DNA of 64,000 bases from Paramarasmius palmivorus (taxonomy: Eukaryota > Basidiomycota > Agaricomycetes > Agaricales > Marasmiaceae): assembly GCA_037176845.1 (NCBI GenBank), contig JAYKXP010000203.1, positions 1 through 64,000 on the forward strand. Reading direction: 5' to 3'. A program made the translations under genes and the position numbers. A model generated the notes under the pieces. That model worked only from the letters and a program-made list of their open reading frames with translations. It had not been told where the DNA came from and made no database searches. This document shows positions 37,637-49,564 of this stretch, piece by piece (position 1 is the stretch's first letter; each line of letters begins with the position of its first letter).

Positions 37637-38306
37637 ATGTTCAACTCAGGCAAACAAATTCAAGTACACGGAGATGCGACGCATCACGTACAGGGCACAT
37701 CAATCAATGTAACCATCGCCAATACAACAAATATCTACGGCGGCAATCCTCTTAATCTTGGTCGATGCTTCTTGATTTTTTCTCTTCACGGTGTGGCTGA
37801 TGCCCTTCGCTTCTCAAAAGATTCTATCAACTCAGCAGACGCAAATGAAGGCAATATTGGTACACAGAATACCCGTACTGTTGGCCTTGGCTGGTACGTC
37901 TTAAAGCCATATTTCTCCCCTGGGCCTGGAATTTGTTAGCCCACTCCTTAGCCCCTGCACTGTTAATCCGAGGAATAATATGGAGCGGAGTCACGGGTGT
38001 AAAAGAAATCCAAAGCACAAGAGTACGTGCCGTTGAACATTTGATTGTAATACCACATCTCATCAAGCTTTGCCAGATTTACCTCAAGCATCTCGTCAAT
38101 ATATTCTTCAAGATCCGAGTCCCACTGAACATTCCTTCACTATCGACGAACTCCATCCATCCCCTCACACAAACTCACACCCATACACAGTAAACCCGGA
38201 AATAAGAGTCCGCCACCCCCTAGACATAGTGCTAAATGCCATCTTACGCGACTTGAAAACGCGTAAATTAACCGGAGATGTCATTGGCTATGTTCACGCT
38301 TCATAG
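37637..38306 (+). CDS. MFN-family gene, copy A2 (most complete short member)
   Basis: Exon 1 reads MFNSGKQIQVHGDATHHVQG, then TSINVTIANTTNIYGGNPLN. A possible intron (donor near 37761, acceptor before DSINSADANEGNIGTQNTRT) follows. The last exon (from about 38068) reads PDLPQASRQYILQDPSPTEH, passes a His/Thr/Pro-rich linker, and ends RHPLDIVLNAILRDLKTRKL-TGDVIGYVHAS with stop at 38306. The product would be about 170-190 residues. The N-terminal signature resembles, loosely, the G-G-x-F-x-x-V-x-G-D start found before NACHT domains in agaricomycete NLR-like proteins, but no NACHT domain follows. Intron limits are provisional and function is unknown. Confidence 0.45.
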
Positions 38307-39810
38307 TGCGTGTATATCGCAATGTCCAACTTTGATTCTCACTCTTCACGACAGATGCATTAATTTAATGGCGGCGCTAAATATTCCACGTGCCTGCTAC
38401 CTCGAATAGAGCGTTAACTTAACATATTCGGAATGTACAGAAAATTTACCCTACAATCTTTTGTATCACCACTCACAGCAACGTACTATATGCAATGAAA
38501 TACCACTTATTTCATCAGTCCCCTAACCTGCGGCGCGCAGAAATAGTTCCCTGAACTGGCTCTGATAAATCCTGAATACCCCCTTCTGAAGACGCGATAA
38601 ACCGAGGCCAATATCACGATTCAAACGTTAAATGCCAGGGGCCTAGTCCACTCACATAAATTCCGTTCTCCAAGCCCGTCGTTCCCAGAGACTACCAAGT
38701 GAACGTAACCATTGAATACAGAGTCCAAGTCGCGTCAGGTTTGTATCGGCCGCTGAGCCGCGCCGGAGAGTCCCTTGGTGACTTTGTGCCACACGCGACA
38801 TCTACAGTAGCTTCAAACATGAATCCGGACCCCGACGGTATAAACTAAAGCGCGTAAGTCGCCTCGATGTTTATTGAGAGAGAGAAAGAGAAACACAAAC
38901 CCATTGAATATCCAGAATATGTACACCGCATCGAGCGAGAAACGAGAAGAGTGCACGTAGCTTTAATTCATTGCAGCTCAGGCGGTAAAGTCGCTGTTTG
39001 ATCAAGATCAACCGGAGAAACGCGATAGACGCGTCGTAGCCCACATGAAGTAATCTTTTCATCAATCGAATCAATCACATCAGTGGCATTATAGCCTACA
39101 GCTGCATGAATCATAATGGCCCATCAGCTACTGCTAGCCATTCCAAAGAATATTGCACGCACCCTAGACCGTCGATATCTTGCCGACTACGTGTTTCGAG
39201 CTTTTTCAGCATTTCTAGACGGCGATATGCGTCGTTTACGATTGTGATATACGGCTCATCGGAAAATGCGAGTGTTGCCCCATGAATTAATTAAACTTGA
39301 GGTGCGTCCGTGATAAGTGCTAAGATACTTTGAATGTACCCCTTGCTGGACTTGATCTTGAGAGCAGACTACCGAGAATGTATAAAATAGGTTGACTAGT
39401 ACCCTTGTTAGTTCTGAATGACGACTGGTGGATGATAGACGCCAAGAGCAAGATAAGTATGCCTGCCTGTCAGTGCATCTGCTGAGGCGCCCAGTGTCGC
39501 AAGCGCCCGTGCGTCCCCACGAAGAATCAGAAGCAACACACCGGTCATGTCATAGTGAGAACAGGCGAGAACTTACCAATACCGGTTCACAAGATCAACT
39601 TGGAACGCAACAACATGCCCTAAAGCTGAGTTTAGCCGACGACATCCCGTCAGAGCTGAGATACTTGAGTCTGAAGCCTAGTCAAAAACGTCGGTCTCGG
39701 ATTGCTGATATGATGTCGCTTTGTAAGCTTTTTTGTTGAGCGAAGATTTGATGTTTCTGGCGAGGTCTGGAGCAAGCGTTTACACGAAAGCCCTCATTCG
39801 AAAAGCCTCG
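38307..39810. other. No recognisable gene
   Basis: Short frames only; none repeats in the other family modules. Nothing further seen. Confidence 0.4.
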
Positions 39811-39819
39811 AGGTCGTCG

Positions 39820-40565
39820 TTCGTCAACTATCGGTTCGGATATCCTCCTTCAAATCGCAAATGAGAAAAAAATCAGGATTAGTTCTTGGCCGCAGACGTA
39901 CCTGGCACCAAGCATGTCCCACATTCAAGCTATCCAAGCAAACTGAACTTATCCAACACCTCATTCCCCGGCCTGATCTGTGAAATGTGTTACTAGTACA
40001 CTCTTCATCAGCGAGCAAAGACAATTTCTCCGCCCTAGTAGAGTCGCATTGGTTTGTATGACCAACCCAAAGCGAAAGAGAACGTACCTTACGTTGATAA
40101 AAAGAGTTTGCGGCGCTGAATCGGTTTACTTCTTCGCGATATGCGACCTGCTTGTAGGATGGCGATGAGGAGACATTGTGACCGTGATGGAAGAGAGCAA
40201 GTCACATTCAGAAGTGCCGCCGGCATCCTGTTTCGCTTTGTTCCACGACGATGTCGACTACTTGACACACTTCGCCATCGAACGATATCGAACTCTCGCT
40301 ATTCTATCCAACTCGGGCAACGACATACAAAACATGAGATGAACGCAGGTGGCTTTCGAATCCGAGTAAAACGGCGCGATTTTCTTCGAAAAGGATAACG
40401 TCATTTTTCCTCTCTACAACTCATAGAACCAAGAACAACCTGACACTCCCGGGTCCAACGGCTCCTCTTTCTCTCTGCAGGCCTCTTACTGCAGCACACA
40501 ACCCCACACTCCTCCTCCACCTACCTTTTCATCACCGCCTTCAACGCTCCCGCCCAAATCTAATT
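39820..40565 (+). repeat. Dispersed downstream repeat, copy A
   Basis: Strong nucleotide similarity to 47800-48600 (copy C) and weaker similarity to 43110-43620 (B) and 56890-57345 (D). Shared landmarks include CTCCGCCCTAGTAGAGTCGC, a segment reading SEVPPASCFALFHDDVDYL on the plus strand, and CTCTTTCTCTCTGCAGGCCT near 40470. The A-C match continues to about 40565, after which A has roughly 0.8 kb that C lacks. Confidence 0.75.
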
Positions 40566-41329
40566 TCTTTTCCACTACACACAGTCTAGCTCTCTTCAAA
40601 CCACGACGCATCGAGAGTTCTTCACAATCGAATTCACTGTGCTATTTCACCCGACCTAAGCAAGCGTTCAACCTTCCCGAGAGAAATCAAACCAAATATT
40701 CACCTTTTCCGCTCTTGCCGCTGTTATGTTTAGGCTACTTGACAATTCAGAGGAAGGAGTTGGTGCAAAGGAGGAAGCCTGAAGATGCGAGTCCTCGAGA
40801 TCAAGGTACGCAGTAAATCTTACTGTATCGACTGTCCTCGAACTAAACCGATGTTTTTCTCCGTAGGCTTAACAGTACTGTGACGACAGCTGAAGGGGCT
40901 TCTCACTATTCACGCTCTCGCGTTCGAAGGACCGCCGACAATGTACAATCCAGGTCACTTCGTATCGCAAGATAACACGAAGCACTTTCCTGTCATCCGT
41001 ACGCGTTGAATGGAAACCCTTAGGAATACGAATGGTTCGGTCACTGTTCTATATGGACATTGAAAATTCAACGTCGACGCCGGTGCCAGTCGTGCATCAA
41101 GCTCAAGTCTCAATCTGTCAAGGCTCTCTACGTCGACAACGAGAAGATTCCTTCTGTATTGGTGCGCTCCCTTCGTACCTCGACCTCATATATCCGCTAA
41201 CCTCGATACCAGACTAAAGAAAGACCCAAAACTTTTCCCCAAGAGAGCATTTTTCTACGTGCAGCCCCCTTTGCCTTCTCTTTTGCGTTTCTCTCGTTTT
41301 CGCAGTATACAACTGCGCACCTCCCCCGG

Positions 41330-41630
41330 TCTTTCCACCGCCACCTTCACCATTTCTTACAACCCCGACACCGATCCCGGCTTTTTACTCACTGAATATA
41401 CACTCCAACTCGCGACACCTTCCACCGCCACTACCACCGACATCGATATCCCAGCACTTCGCCATCCAACCGACGTTCTCAACCATCTTACCAGCGATAT
41501 CATCGGCCAAGTTCTCCCTGTGAACACCGACGTTGGCGCCCAGAACGCTGTCCTTTGCGGTGTATTGAGGGATCTTACATAAAGCTGGAAGGTTGGCTGG
41601 GGATGTTATCGGGCGCGTTGATTATCCTGG
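41330..41630 (+). pseudogene. Repeat-helix gene fragment, copy A
   Basis: Reads NPDTDPGFLLTEYTLQLATP, then TDIDIPALRHPTDVLNHLTS-DIIGQVLPVN and AVLCGVLRDL, ending in a stop at 41580 where copy C reads on as KAGNLAGDVTGRV. The two halves (VLNHLTSDIIGQV and VLCGVLRDL-x-GDVIGRV) are internal repeats of the same helix motif found at the C-terminus of MFN-family genes. Probably broken. Confidence 0.45.
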
Positions 41631-42430
41631 ACTTTAGGTTTCCGCGTACATTTGTTTTCGTCCCTAGGTGTTTGATAGGCTTCTTTCGCAGACACCATTT
41701 ACGATCTTCCCTTGCTCTCTCTCCGTGCTGGCCAGCTTGCACCTATACTACGGTATACAATCCTAAACATTACGCCTGTACATGTATCGATACCACCCAT
41801 TTTCTCTGTACAACACACGAACGTTTTCTTCATCCTTACAGCCCTTTTGCTTGAGGCTTCCTCCTGCTTGTTTTCCCCTGAATACTATTATCTACTTTTA
41901 ATTTACAGCGTTTCGATGCTTACCGGTTATGCATGAGATTTACTAGTTCCATCTTGGACCTCCACAATTTTGGCCTCGGTGTTTAAATGCAATGTGCCTG
42001 TGCACGACTGGCTCAAGGTAGGCCGTGCGTGAAGGGTTGCCGGTTTGGAGGCCCACTATTTCTCATCACAATTGAACATCGTGTTCTGTGCCGATGTAGA
42101 GGGTACAAGCCCTTGTGCCCCAGTTTGCGACATAGTTGTATCTAGGTCAACTGAGATGATTTTGGTGTCAAATCCTACGTTTTTGAGCTTGCCAGAGTCG
42201 AAAATATACTTGGTTTTTCTGGGGATGAGTCCTTTGACAAAGTCAAGTTTTTGGGAGAATTCGACTTGACAGCTGTCAGTTGTTGCCATTGGCCCTTGGC
42301 CTTCTACAGCTTTTCTTATCTCGAAACAAATGGAAACCAAAAAGTGGAAAGTAAGCTTCAAAGAAAATTCAGCAACCTGATAATTTTCTCCAGGTCCCCT
42401 TGCTATCCTTACGCTCGAGTTACTCATCAA

Positions 42431-42890
42431 ATGTTCAACTCTGGTAGACGCATCCAGGTTCACGGTCACGCTATCAATCATATTGACGGTATATCGATAA
42501 TTGTCAACTTGAACAACACAACTGTTCGTTGTGGTCAATGCCATGTCCCTTCGACTGGGACTGGCCATGGTATGGACATATTTAGTATATGGTGGCCATC
42601 AATTGATGTTTCTTGCAGATGCCGATGACGAGATGATGCATTCCTCCTCTGCTTCGGCTTCTACCGCGACTCACCGCCACCTTTCCAGACTACTTAACCA
42701 TTGCCGACTCCCTCAGCCATACACCCTCGTCCACACCCACGCCTACATCCAACACGCGAAAAAGAAACCATTACCAAGCAACCCACTCTCCTCACCAAAA
42801 TCAACCAAACGCAATACTCGCAGCTATCCTACGCGACTTGCAGACAGGGAGGTTGACGGGTGACGTTATCGGCCAAATTTATGGTGCGTG
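42431..42890 (+). pseudogene. MFN-family gene, copy B
   Basis: Exon 1 is intact (MFNSGRRIQVHGHAINHIDG, then SIIVNLNNTTVRC). After a likely intron ending CTTGCAG near 42620 comes DADDEMMHSSSASASTATHR and a Pro/His linker. The C-terminal segment (ILAAILRDLQTGRLTGDVIG, about 42814-42873) is in another frame from the linker unless a further splice exists, so the copy is either spliced in a way I could not fix or frameshifted. Followed by downstream repeat B. Confidence 0.45.
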
Positions 42891-43109
42891 CGCGATACGA
42901 CCAGTGATAGAATTCTTTTTGACGATTTGTAGATGATCAACGCGGATCTGTGATTCACACCAAGGACTATTAGTTATCAAGTTATTTATATTATTTGCAA
43001 CCACGTACTTCCCAATAGCAATCATGTACCCAATCCAACACGCATAGGATTCTCTTCGTCCAATCTTGACCTCGAATCTTACAATCGAGGATAGCCGTCG
43101 TTCTCATCT

Positions 43110-43620
43110 TGGTTGTTAGATATCGGTTCGGAGGCAAAGGCTCAGTCCGAGAGCACTGTTGGACTGGGCCTTTTAAAGTTGCGAACAGGTCTAACCGAGG
43201 AAAAAGTCAAGGTCAGTACCCGATAGAATCGTTGAATGTGAGCGTACCTAGCACTATGCGTGTCCCAGAATCCAGCTACGCACAGAATCAACAACAAAAC
43301 CTGTCTCTACCCGCTGGCATGCATTCGGATATGTGTCACTACTACTTCCTCCGCCCTAGTAGTAGAGTCGCTTTTATTAGTGACCAACTCGAAGCAAAGG
43401 ATATTGTACCCTGCATTGAGTAAAGAAGCTTTCGGCGCTGATTTGGTTTACTTCGTTTTAGTACGCGTCCTGCTTGTACTAGTAGGATCCCGATGAGATG
43501 AGCGAGAGATATCAACCGAGACTCTGTCACTGTGACCGTGACGGAAGAGAGTCACGATCAGAAGTGCCGCCGGCATTTTGTGTTTTGCTTTGTTCCACGA
43601 CGATGGACTTCACTTCACCA
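43110..43620 (+). repeat. Dispersed downstream repeat, copy B
   Basis: Diverged copy of the repeat at 39820 and 47800, sharing ATCGGTTCGGA near 43120, TCCGCCCTAGTAGTAGAGTCGC near 43349 and the SEVPPAF-coding segment near 43560. Confidence 0.65.
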
Positions 43621-43694
43621 TCGCACACTCTATGTGACTTGGACAACAACATACACTATAATCCAATTGACACGAATCAATTGTCAACAGTTAT

Positions 43695-43918
43695 CACTGC
43701 AGCGATTGGATGCTGTTTCTGCAGAAACAGCACCCGACAAAGACGGGTTAGCCGAGCAAAAATGAAGGATCTTTGCTCGATAAAGATCAAAGGAGTTGCC
43801 TTATATGGTAGTCCTGATCGCCGTCCCGGGAGCAAATATTTTGAATCTTTTCCCGCAAACCGAACATCATTTTTATCCTATCCTGTTTCTCCTGAAACAG
43901 CATCCACTCACTGCAGTG
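43695..43918. mobile_element. CACTA-type MITE, 224 bp
   Basis: The outer 36 bases of each end are inverted repeats with four mismatches (CACTGCAG at the left, CTGCAGTG at the right, both followed inward by GGATGCTGTTTC-type sequence). A 3-bp direct duplication TAT flanks both sides (43692-43694 and 43919-43921). CACTG ends with a 3-bp duplication are typical of CACTA (EnSpm) mobilisation. The left end also contains a perfect 22-bp palindrome (43711-43732). Confidence 0.8.
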
Positions 43919-44499
43919 TATTGTTATGAAAACCTTTCCGATACTTACGGTTCAACTCTTTGGGCATGGTACTATGTAACATTGTCAATTTCAGCCAAGG
44001 CGTTCTCACTTTTCCATGTCAAGGGTCTAGTAGGGTCACCTAGTCAGTGTTTGGACAAAACCTCCGGATCGCAAGATTGGGTATTTTCAGAATGGTGTTG
44101 TGCTAGGTTGTGTTGCTCCTCCGTTGCCATATTATTGGTAACATACACCACGGTTCTGGTAGGATGTGTCAGGGAGTAGGGAGATCACCAGTGTGGTATT
44201 TCGCTGAAGCGAAAGTGACGTCCTTGGTCCGTTCCCGGGATGTTCCTAGAATGTCAGATCATCAATCACTTTTGTGTTATATGGCTCCATGTCAAGTTCA
44301 CATTGCACTGGAACACCATTTTGATATTCCAAAGAGCTTTTACGCTTATGCGATTCCAGACACTATATTCGGGTTTCCCTTCCTGGGTACCCACCTTCAA
44401 AAGCGCTTTAGGGTCACTTCTTGGGCATTAAATAGACGAATCTCAATAACTGTTCCATTCACAATAGTAGATTTAATACACATGTAGTACAAGATACTT

Positions 44500-45386
44500 A
44501 GGACTAGTAATAATACATAATGTGATTGGTACAGGTACTATACCTTCAGAGCGACTACAGCGGGAAAGGTCATAAAAGTGTGGTATGTTTAGCTCGCAGC
44601 CCTACAACAAATAAATCAGAATTATACCAACGGATGGAACTTGGCGACACACCTTTGATCCTTCAGAAATCAGGCTTGACCAGACAGCCACCTCGCGAGT
44701 AAATTCTAAAGCTAACTTCGACAATGCAAAACACGAACAGAATTACCTGAAAACTGACGACGCGAGTCTTTGAATGAGTACGATAACCAGGATCTGAAGA
44801 TAGAACTGACGCACCATAATCACAACTCAGATACCAAAATTGGAGCCAAAGTGAATCTGGAACCAGAGAAGAAAGATGAGTCCGCGAATGACATTGAATG
44901 AGTAAAATAATCTGAAGATACCGATGACAGACGCAGACACCAAGCAGCCGAGTTTGAATGATCACTGAGAGAATAAAAGTCAGATATAGTCTTCTTGTAG
45001 GATTGGACACGCACGATATTCTGGAACATCGAAGCCAAACTGAGCTCAGACTCGGAAAGGAACTTGGTGGAACAAAGATGTGGTGTGAAGTGAAGAGCAT
45101 TGTGCGACGTGGCAGCCGCTTATACGAAAAAGCCCTGTTTCTCACGAACCATGTGGCCTGATTTTTGAACTTGGAGAGACAATTGAAATGTCGTCGATGC
45201 AAAGCGAAGGGATGGAGATGTGAGAAGGACATGGAAGAGGAACGTTAAATGGACTTTGATGAAATGTCAAAAGGACATCATTCGGAGGCCGGGAAAATCC
45301 AGCCGGCTGGATATCGGTTTGCTGTTGTCAGCATCGGAAAGCAATATCATGATGGTATGTACGCTTTTTTGCTGTCAGAAACAACG
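44500..45386. other. No supported gene
   Basis: A short plus-strand segment near 45187-45225 reads CRRCKAKGWRCEKD, like part of a zinc cluster, but it is isolated. The minus-strand open frame at 44663-45232 shows no family resemblance. Confidence 0.35.
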
Positions 45387-45388
45387 TA

Positions 45389-45620
45389 CAGTGACGGGAA
45401 ATATTGATGTCACTACCAAAAACAGAAATAACGCCGTATCTTTTTGTATCTCGCAGTCTCCTACCAAGTTTCTGGTGCAGAAGCAAGGAGGAGACGAGAG
45501 AATTCAAGTCCTGAACTTTTGTGTTGGACGGGAAACTGTACGATGAGATATGGCTCGAAAGAATCGAGGTGAAAAGGCCTTGTGCTCACGTGACACTGAC
45601 ATCAATATTTGCCGTCACTG
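45389..45620. mobile_element. Tc1/mariner-type MITE, 232 bp
   Basis: The 24-base ends (45389-45412 and 45597-45620) are inverted repeats with one mismatch, starting CAGTGACGG like the MITE at 13820. TA flanks both sides (45387-45388 and 45621-45622). Only about the first nine bases are shared with the other element, so the two are probably different families moved by related transposases. Confidence 0.8.
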
Positions 45621-45624
45621 TATC

Positions 45625-46900
45625 ATTCTAATACGCTTTCAAATTGGTGGTGTACGCAGACGCAACCCTGCTGTTCGGAGTATTTCAAAATGATTATGTG
45701 CATAATCAGGTACCAGGCCCTGTTCGGATACATCCATGTAGAATCTGACTTGGCGGGGGAAAGTTACCCGTTCATGTAGCGTTGTAATTTGCAGTTATCT
45801 CATCCCTAATGCGGCAACCATTTCAGCTGTGGAAGGCAACTTCGGTAGAGCCAATTCTCCACACATATCGGAGATAGTTTCAGCCACTGACCAAGAAGCG
45901 ACGTACGACAGAGATTCAGAGGTTATGCATTTATGTCTCATACACCTACGGTTCGCATATTCAACGTGTTTCCGGGTATTTCCTTCCTGTCCAGGTAGGT
46001 TCGTCGAGGTGGTAGTAGGTTATCATTGGTTTACACAGACAAAGGCGAATACTGTATTGTAAACACTGTAAGCGCCCGGAGCATTCCGCAGTTGTCAGGC
46101 ATCACAATTGGATGTCATCATTTGGCCTCGGGACACAAATTCATCCGCGCATAGATCTTGAAGCTTCTTGAAAGCTTGACCCCTCGCCACGATAATTGTG
46201 TAAAAATTGAATAACGTATTGCAACCACCACGGCTGTCAATCAGGGTCAGGCAGGAGCCCTCACTGCTCAGCCCTGATTCTATTGTCGCCGTAACATTTT
46301 TCGGACGTATCACATGAAACCTCGGAGCGCGCTCTTAGTCACATTGACAAACTTAGTCGAACCCAATCCGATGGCACATTTTCAGTTTGAACTCGGGTCA
46401 AGCTCAAGAAAAATACAATCCTATACACAATAATCCAACTTGCATTTATATATTCGAGTCCTGACTTCCTAGGTACCATCTGGTACCCTTGATGATTTGG
46501 ATAAGACAGTACTAGTCTCTCTAAAACAGGGATATCGCGGTTGTAAGTACCGCAAGTTCGAAATGAACTCCGAGTCTTTCTTCCCGAAAAGGAGCTCGGG
46601 AATGTTCCTACGAAGGGTCTCACCGAGTGACGCTCAGAGGTGGTTTGCCACATTTCGAGCGCATGAAGTTCTGAAAAATTTACGAGGCTTGAGAGAGAGA
46701 GAGTGTGTGCGGCGTGTTTGGTGGATCTTTTTTATCGACATCTCATGTCCCTGTTTCCATGAGAGCCCTATCTAAGATCTGTTGATACATGGGTAGATCA
46801 TAGGCCGTTACTCCAACCTTTGGAGTCAAATATTGTTCGTGGTCGTCTAAAAGTCGTCTGAGCGTCTACTATTCGGTTTTCAATCGCGTCATTATAAATC
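45625..46900. other. No recognisable gene
   Basis: Short frames on both strands without motifs. Nothing further seen. Confidence 0.4.
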
Positions 46901-46962
46901 GGACTGCCAACGTTCAAAGGCATACCAGTTCCCGGACCACATTCCCTATCTCAAATCGTCTC

Positions 46963-47565
46963 ATGTTCAACTCTGGCAGATACATACAAGTCTCACGGTC
47001 ACGCTGTCAATCATATCGACGGTATCTCAATAGTCGTCAACTTGAATAACTGGCTCAGACTAACCGTTCGCAGTGTTCAAGACTTGGAACTCGGAGGGTA
47101 TAAGTGTTGTTCTTTGTCATATATGCAGTCGTCATCCAACGTTGATCCTACTTTTGAAGATCATGTCCTCAAGTCCGATGTCGATGACCAAAATACGCTC
47201 GACACCAATCATCTATTCCTCAGCCACACACCCAATGCACGAGAAAGCCAGGATCAAGAACATAGTACGTTCCAAACATCGTGCAAGTTGATTGTAGTCA
47301 AGGATCATCGATCCCCGCTCACCAAGCACAAACATTAGCGGCTCGACGACATGATACCTCGACGAATGAACATTTCCCTGCCCAGAATATCGTCCACCTG
47401 AACCAGGCAAACCCAGGAATGCCACCAAGGCACTCTATAGACCAGATACTCGCCGCTATCCTACGCGATTTGCAGACAGGAAGGCTGACCGGAGACGTTA
47501 TTGGCCATGTTCATAGTGTTGGTTTATGGTGCGTGCATTCTTGCAAAGTGAACGGTAGTGCTGAT
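46963..47565 (+). pseudogene. MFN-family gene, copy C (frameshifted)
   Basis: Starts MFNSGRYIQ at 46963. One extra base near 46992 throws the frame; past it the expected sequence continues (HGHAVNHIDGISIVVNLNN). The C-terminal segment reads GMPPRHSIDQILAAILRDLQ-TGRLTGDVIGHVHSVGLW (about 47418-47530). The sequence just upstream closely matches that before copy A1. Downstream repeat C follows. Confidence 0.55.
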
Positions 47566-47799
47566 TGATACTAAGTATACGTTGTAGAGGATCAACGATT
47601 TCATTTGGGCGTTTGGAAATGGATCTGTGTTTCACACGAAGGACTACGTATCAAATATGTTATTAATTTGTATTATTCGCAACCACATACCTCCTAATCA
47701 TGTACCCAATCCAACACGTATAGCGCAATCTACATACTCTGCATCTCGAGTCTCCATCTTCTTTCGAACAATGACAGCCTTTGTCGTTCTTTTGCGCTG

Positions 47800-48605
47800 A
47801 ATATTGGTTCAGATACCGAACCTCAGGCCTCAGTCATAGAGCGCTGTTGAACTGGGCTTTTGAAAGCCGTGAACAAGTCTAATCGAGGAAAAGGTCAGGA
47901 TTAGTCCCCGACAGACTCGTTGACCGCAGATGCATGTAACACCAAACATATCCCATGCTCAATGTACTCGCAAAGCCGATACCAAAGTCCGCTGGCATGA
48001 CCTCGAGTCCATCAGCGAGCAAAGACCATTTCTCCGCCCTAGTAGAGTCGCTTTGGTTCGTGTTACCAACTCGAAGCAAAGGAAAAACGCACCCTGCGTT
48101 GAGGAAAGGAGTCTTTCGGTGCTGATTTGGTTTACTTCGCGATATGCGACGTGCTTGTAGGATGCTGATGAGATGAAAGAGGCATGAGACATTGTGACCG
48201 TGATAGAAGAGAGCAAGTCACATTCGGAAGTGCCGCCGGCATCCTGTTTACCAGGCTGAGGCTACCTGCTGCTACCTGCTTGCTTTGTTTCCACGACGAT
48301 GTCGACTGCTTGACACACTTCGCCATCGAACACTCGCTAAACTCGGGCAACGACATACAAAACATGAGATGAACGCAGGTAGCTTTCGAGTCCGAGTAAA
48401 ACGGCGCAACGATTTTTTTCGAAAAGGATAACGTCATTTTTTCCTCTCATACAACTCGTAGAATCTGAAACTCCCGGGCCCAACGACTCCTCTTTCTCTC
48501 TGCAGGCCTCTTACTCATGTTTGAGCCCATTACACACAACCCTGCACGCCTCCTCCACTTACCTTTTCCCATCACCGCCTTCAACGCTCCCGCCCAAATC
48601 TCACG
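47800..48605 (+). repeat. Dispersed downstream repeat, copy C
   Basis: Best match of the repeat at 39820, with long nearly identical stretches (for example from about 48017 to 48470 against 40012 to 40430) and shared CTCTTTCTCTCTGCAGGCCT near 48490. Confidence 0.75.
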
Positions 48606-48925
48606 ACGTCGACACTGATGCTGGGTTCCTACTCGCTCAGAAGACACCCTTCATCTCGCGACGCCTTCCACCACCGCTGCTGAAATCAACATCGATATCC
48701 CTGTACTCTGTTGCCTAGCCAACGCCGTTCCTCGCGACTTGAAGCTATTTGGCAACGTCATTGGTCAAGTTTTTCCCGTGAAGACCGATGTCGACGCCCG
48801 GAACGCCATCCTGTGCAGTGTATTGAGGGATTTGAAAGCGGGAAATTTGGCTGGGGATGTGACTGGGCGCGTTATTTCTGCGTACGTTTGTTCAATGTTT
48901 ATGCATTTATGTCTCATATCAGGCT
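48600..48925 (+). pseudogene. Repeat-helix gene fragment, copy C
   Basis: Counterpart of 41330-41630. It reads DVDTDAGFLLAQKT in one frame, then shifts. The later part (LFGNVIGQVFPVKTDVDARNAILC, then SVLRDLKAGNLAGDVTGRVI) is open and in the same order as copy A. Two internal helix repeats are again visible. Inactive as it stands. Confidence 0.45.
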
Positions 48926-49564
48926 GATAAGGTCCTTTCGCAGTGCTCTCCGCTCATGCTTTCTTGCTCTCTCCTTGCTGGCCAATTGTACCCATACCCC
49001 ACACCATACATACTCCCGCTATCATATGTAATCCTAAACCTGTACATGCATCAATACCGCCATCTCTTTCTCATCTCATCTTTGTACAACACACTGACAT
49101 AAACTTCCAACCTGAACGCACTAATACCACCAACGCTTGCTCTCCACTTATATCCGCGAGGGTTCACCGGTTTTTCATCGGCACCACTGCTCACGCGCTC
49201 GACGACACATGCCCATATGACGCGTTCGTAGCGTCCAGAGGATGCCAAACATGCCAAACCTTATAGCGTCTCAGGCCCAGTGAACTTTGGGGCCGGTGCC
49301 AGCCGTGGTTAGACGATGGGAGACGCTGACAGCTGGTGTTGATGAACCCCATCTGCCATCGGCTGTCATCAGAAAAAACGTCAAACCTCCGGATTTTATA
49401 CCGATGTCAGACGATCAGAGATGTAGATGTATGTATAATAGACAAATTATGATCATTATGATACAACGAGGTAAGGCGAGTCCAGACGAGCAGCGCCGAG
49501 TACAATGATGGTGAGGTAGTAATGAGAATGAACGGGACAAGACGAGCTACGACGACCGATACCT

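Noticed and set aside
45187..45225. Zinc-cluster-like CRRCKAKGWRCEKD on the plus strand
   Set aside because: Too short and isolated; no flanking DNA-binding or regulatory domain was found.
44663..45232. 189-residue minus-strand open frame
   Set aside because: No family resemblance, no splice support and low-complexity hydrophobic composition; likely chance.
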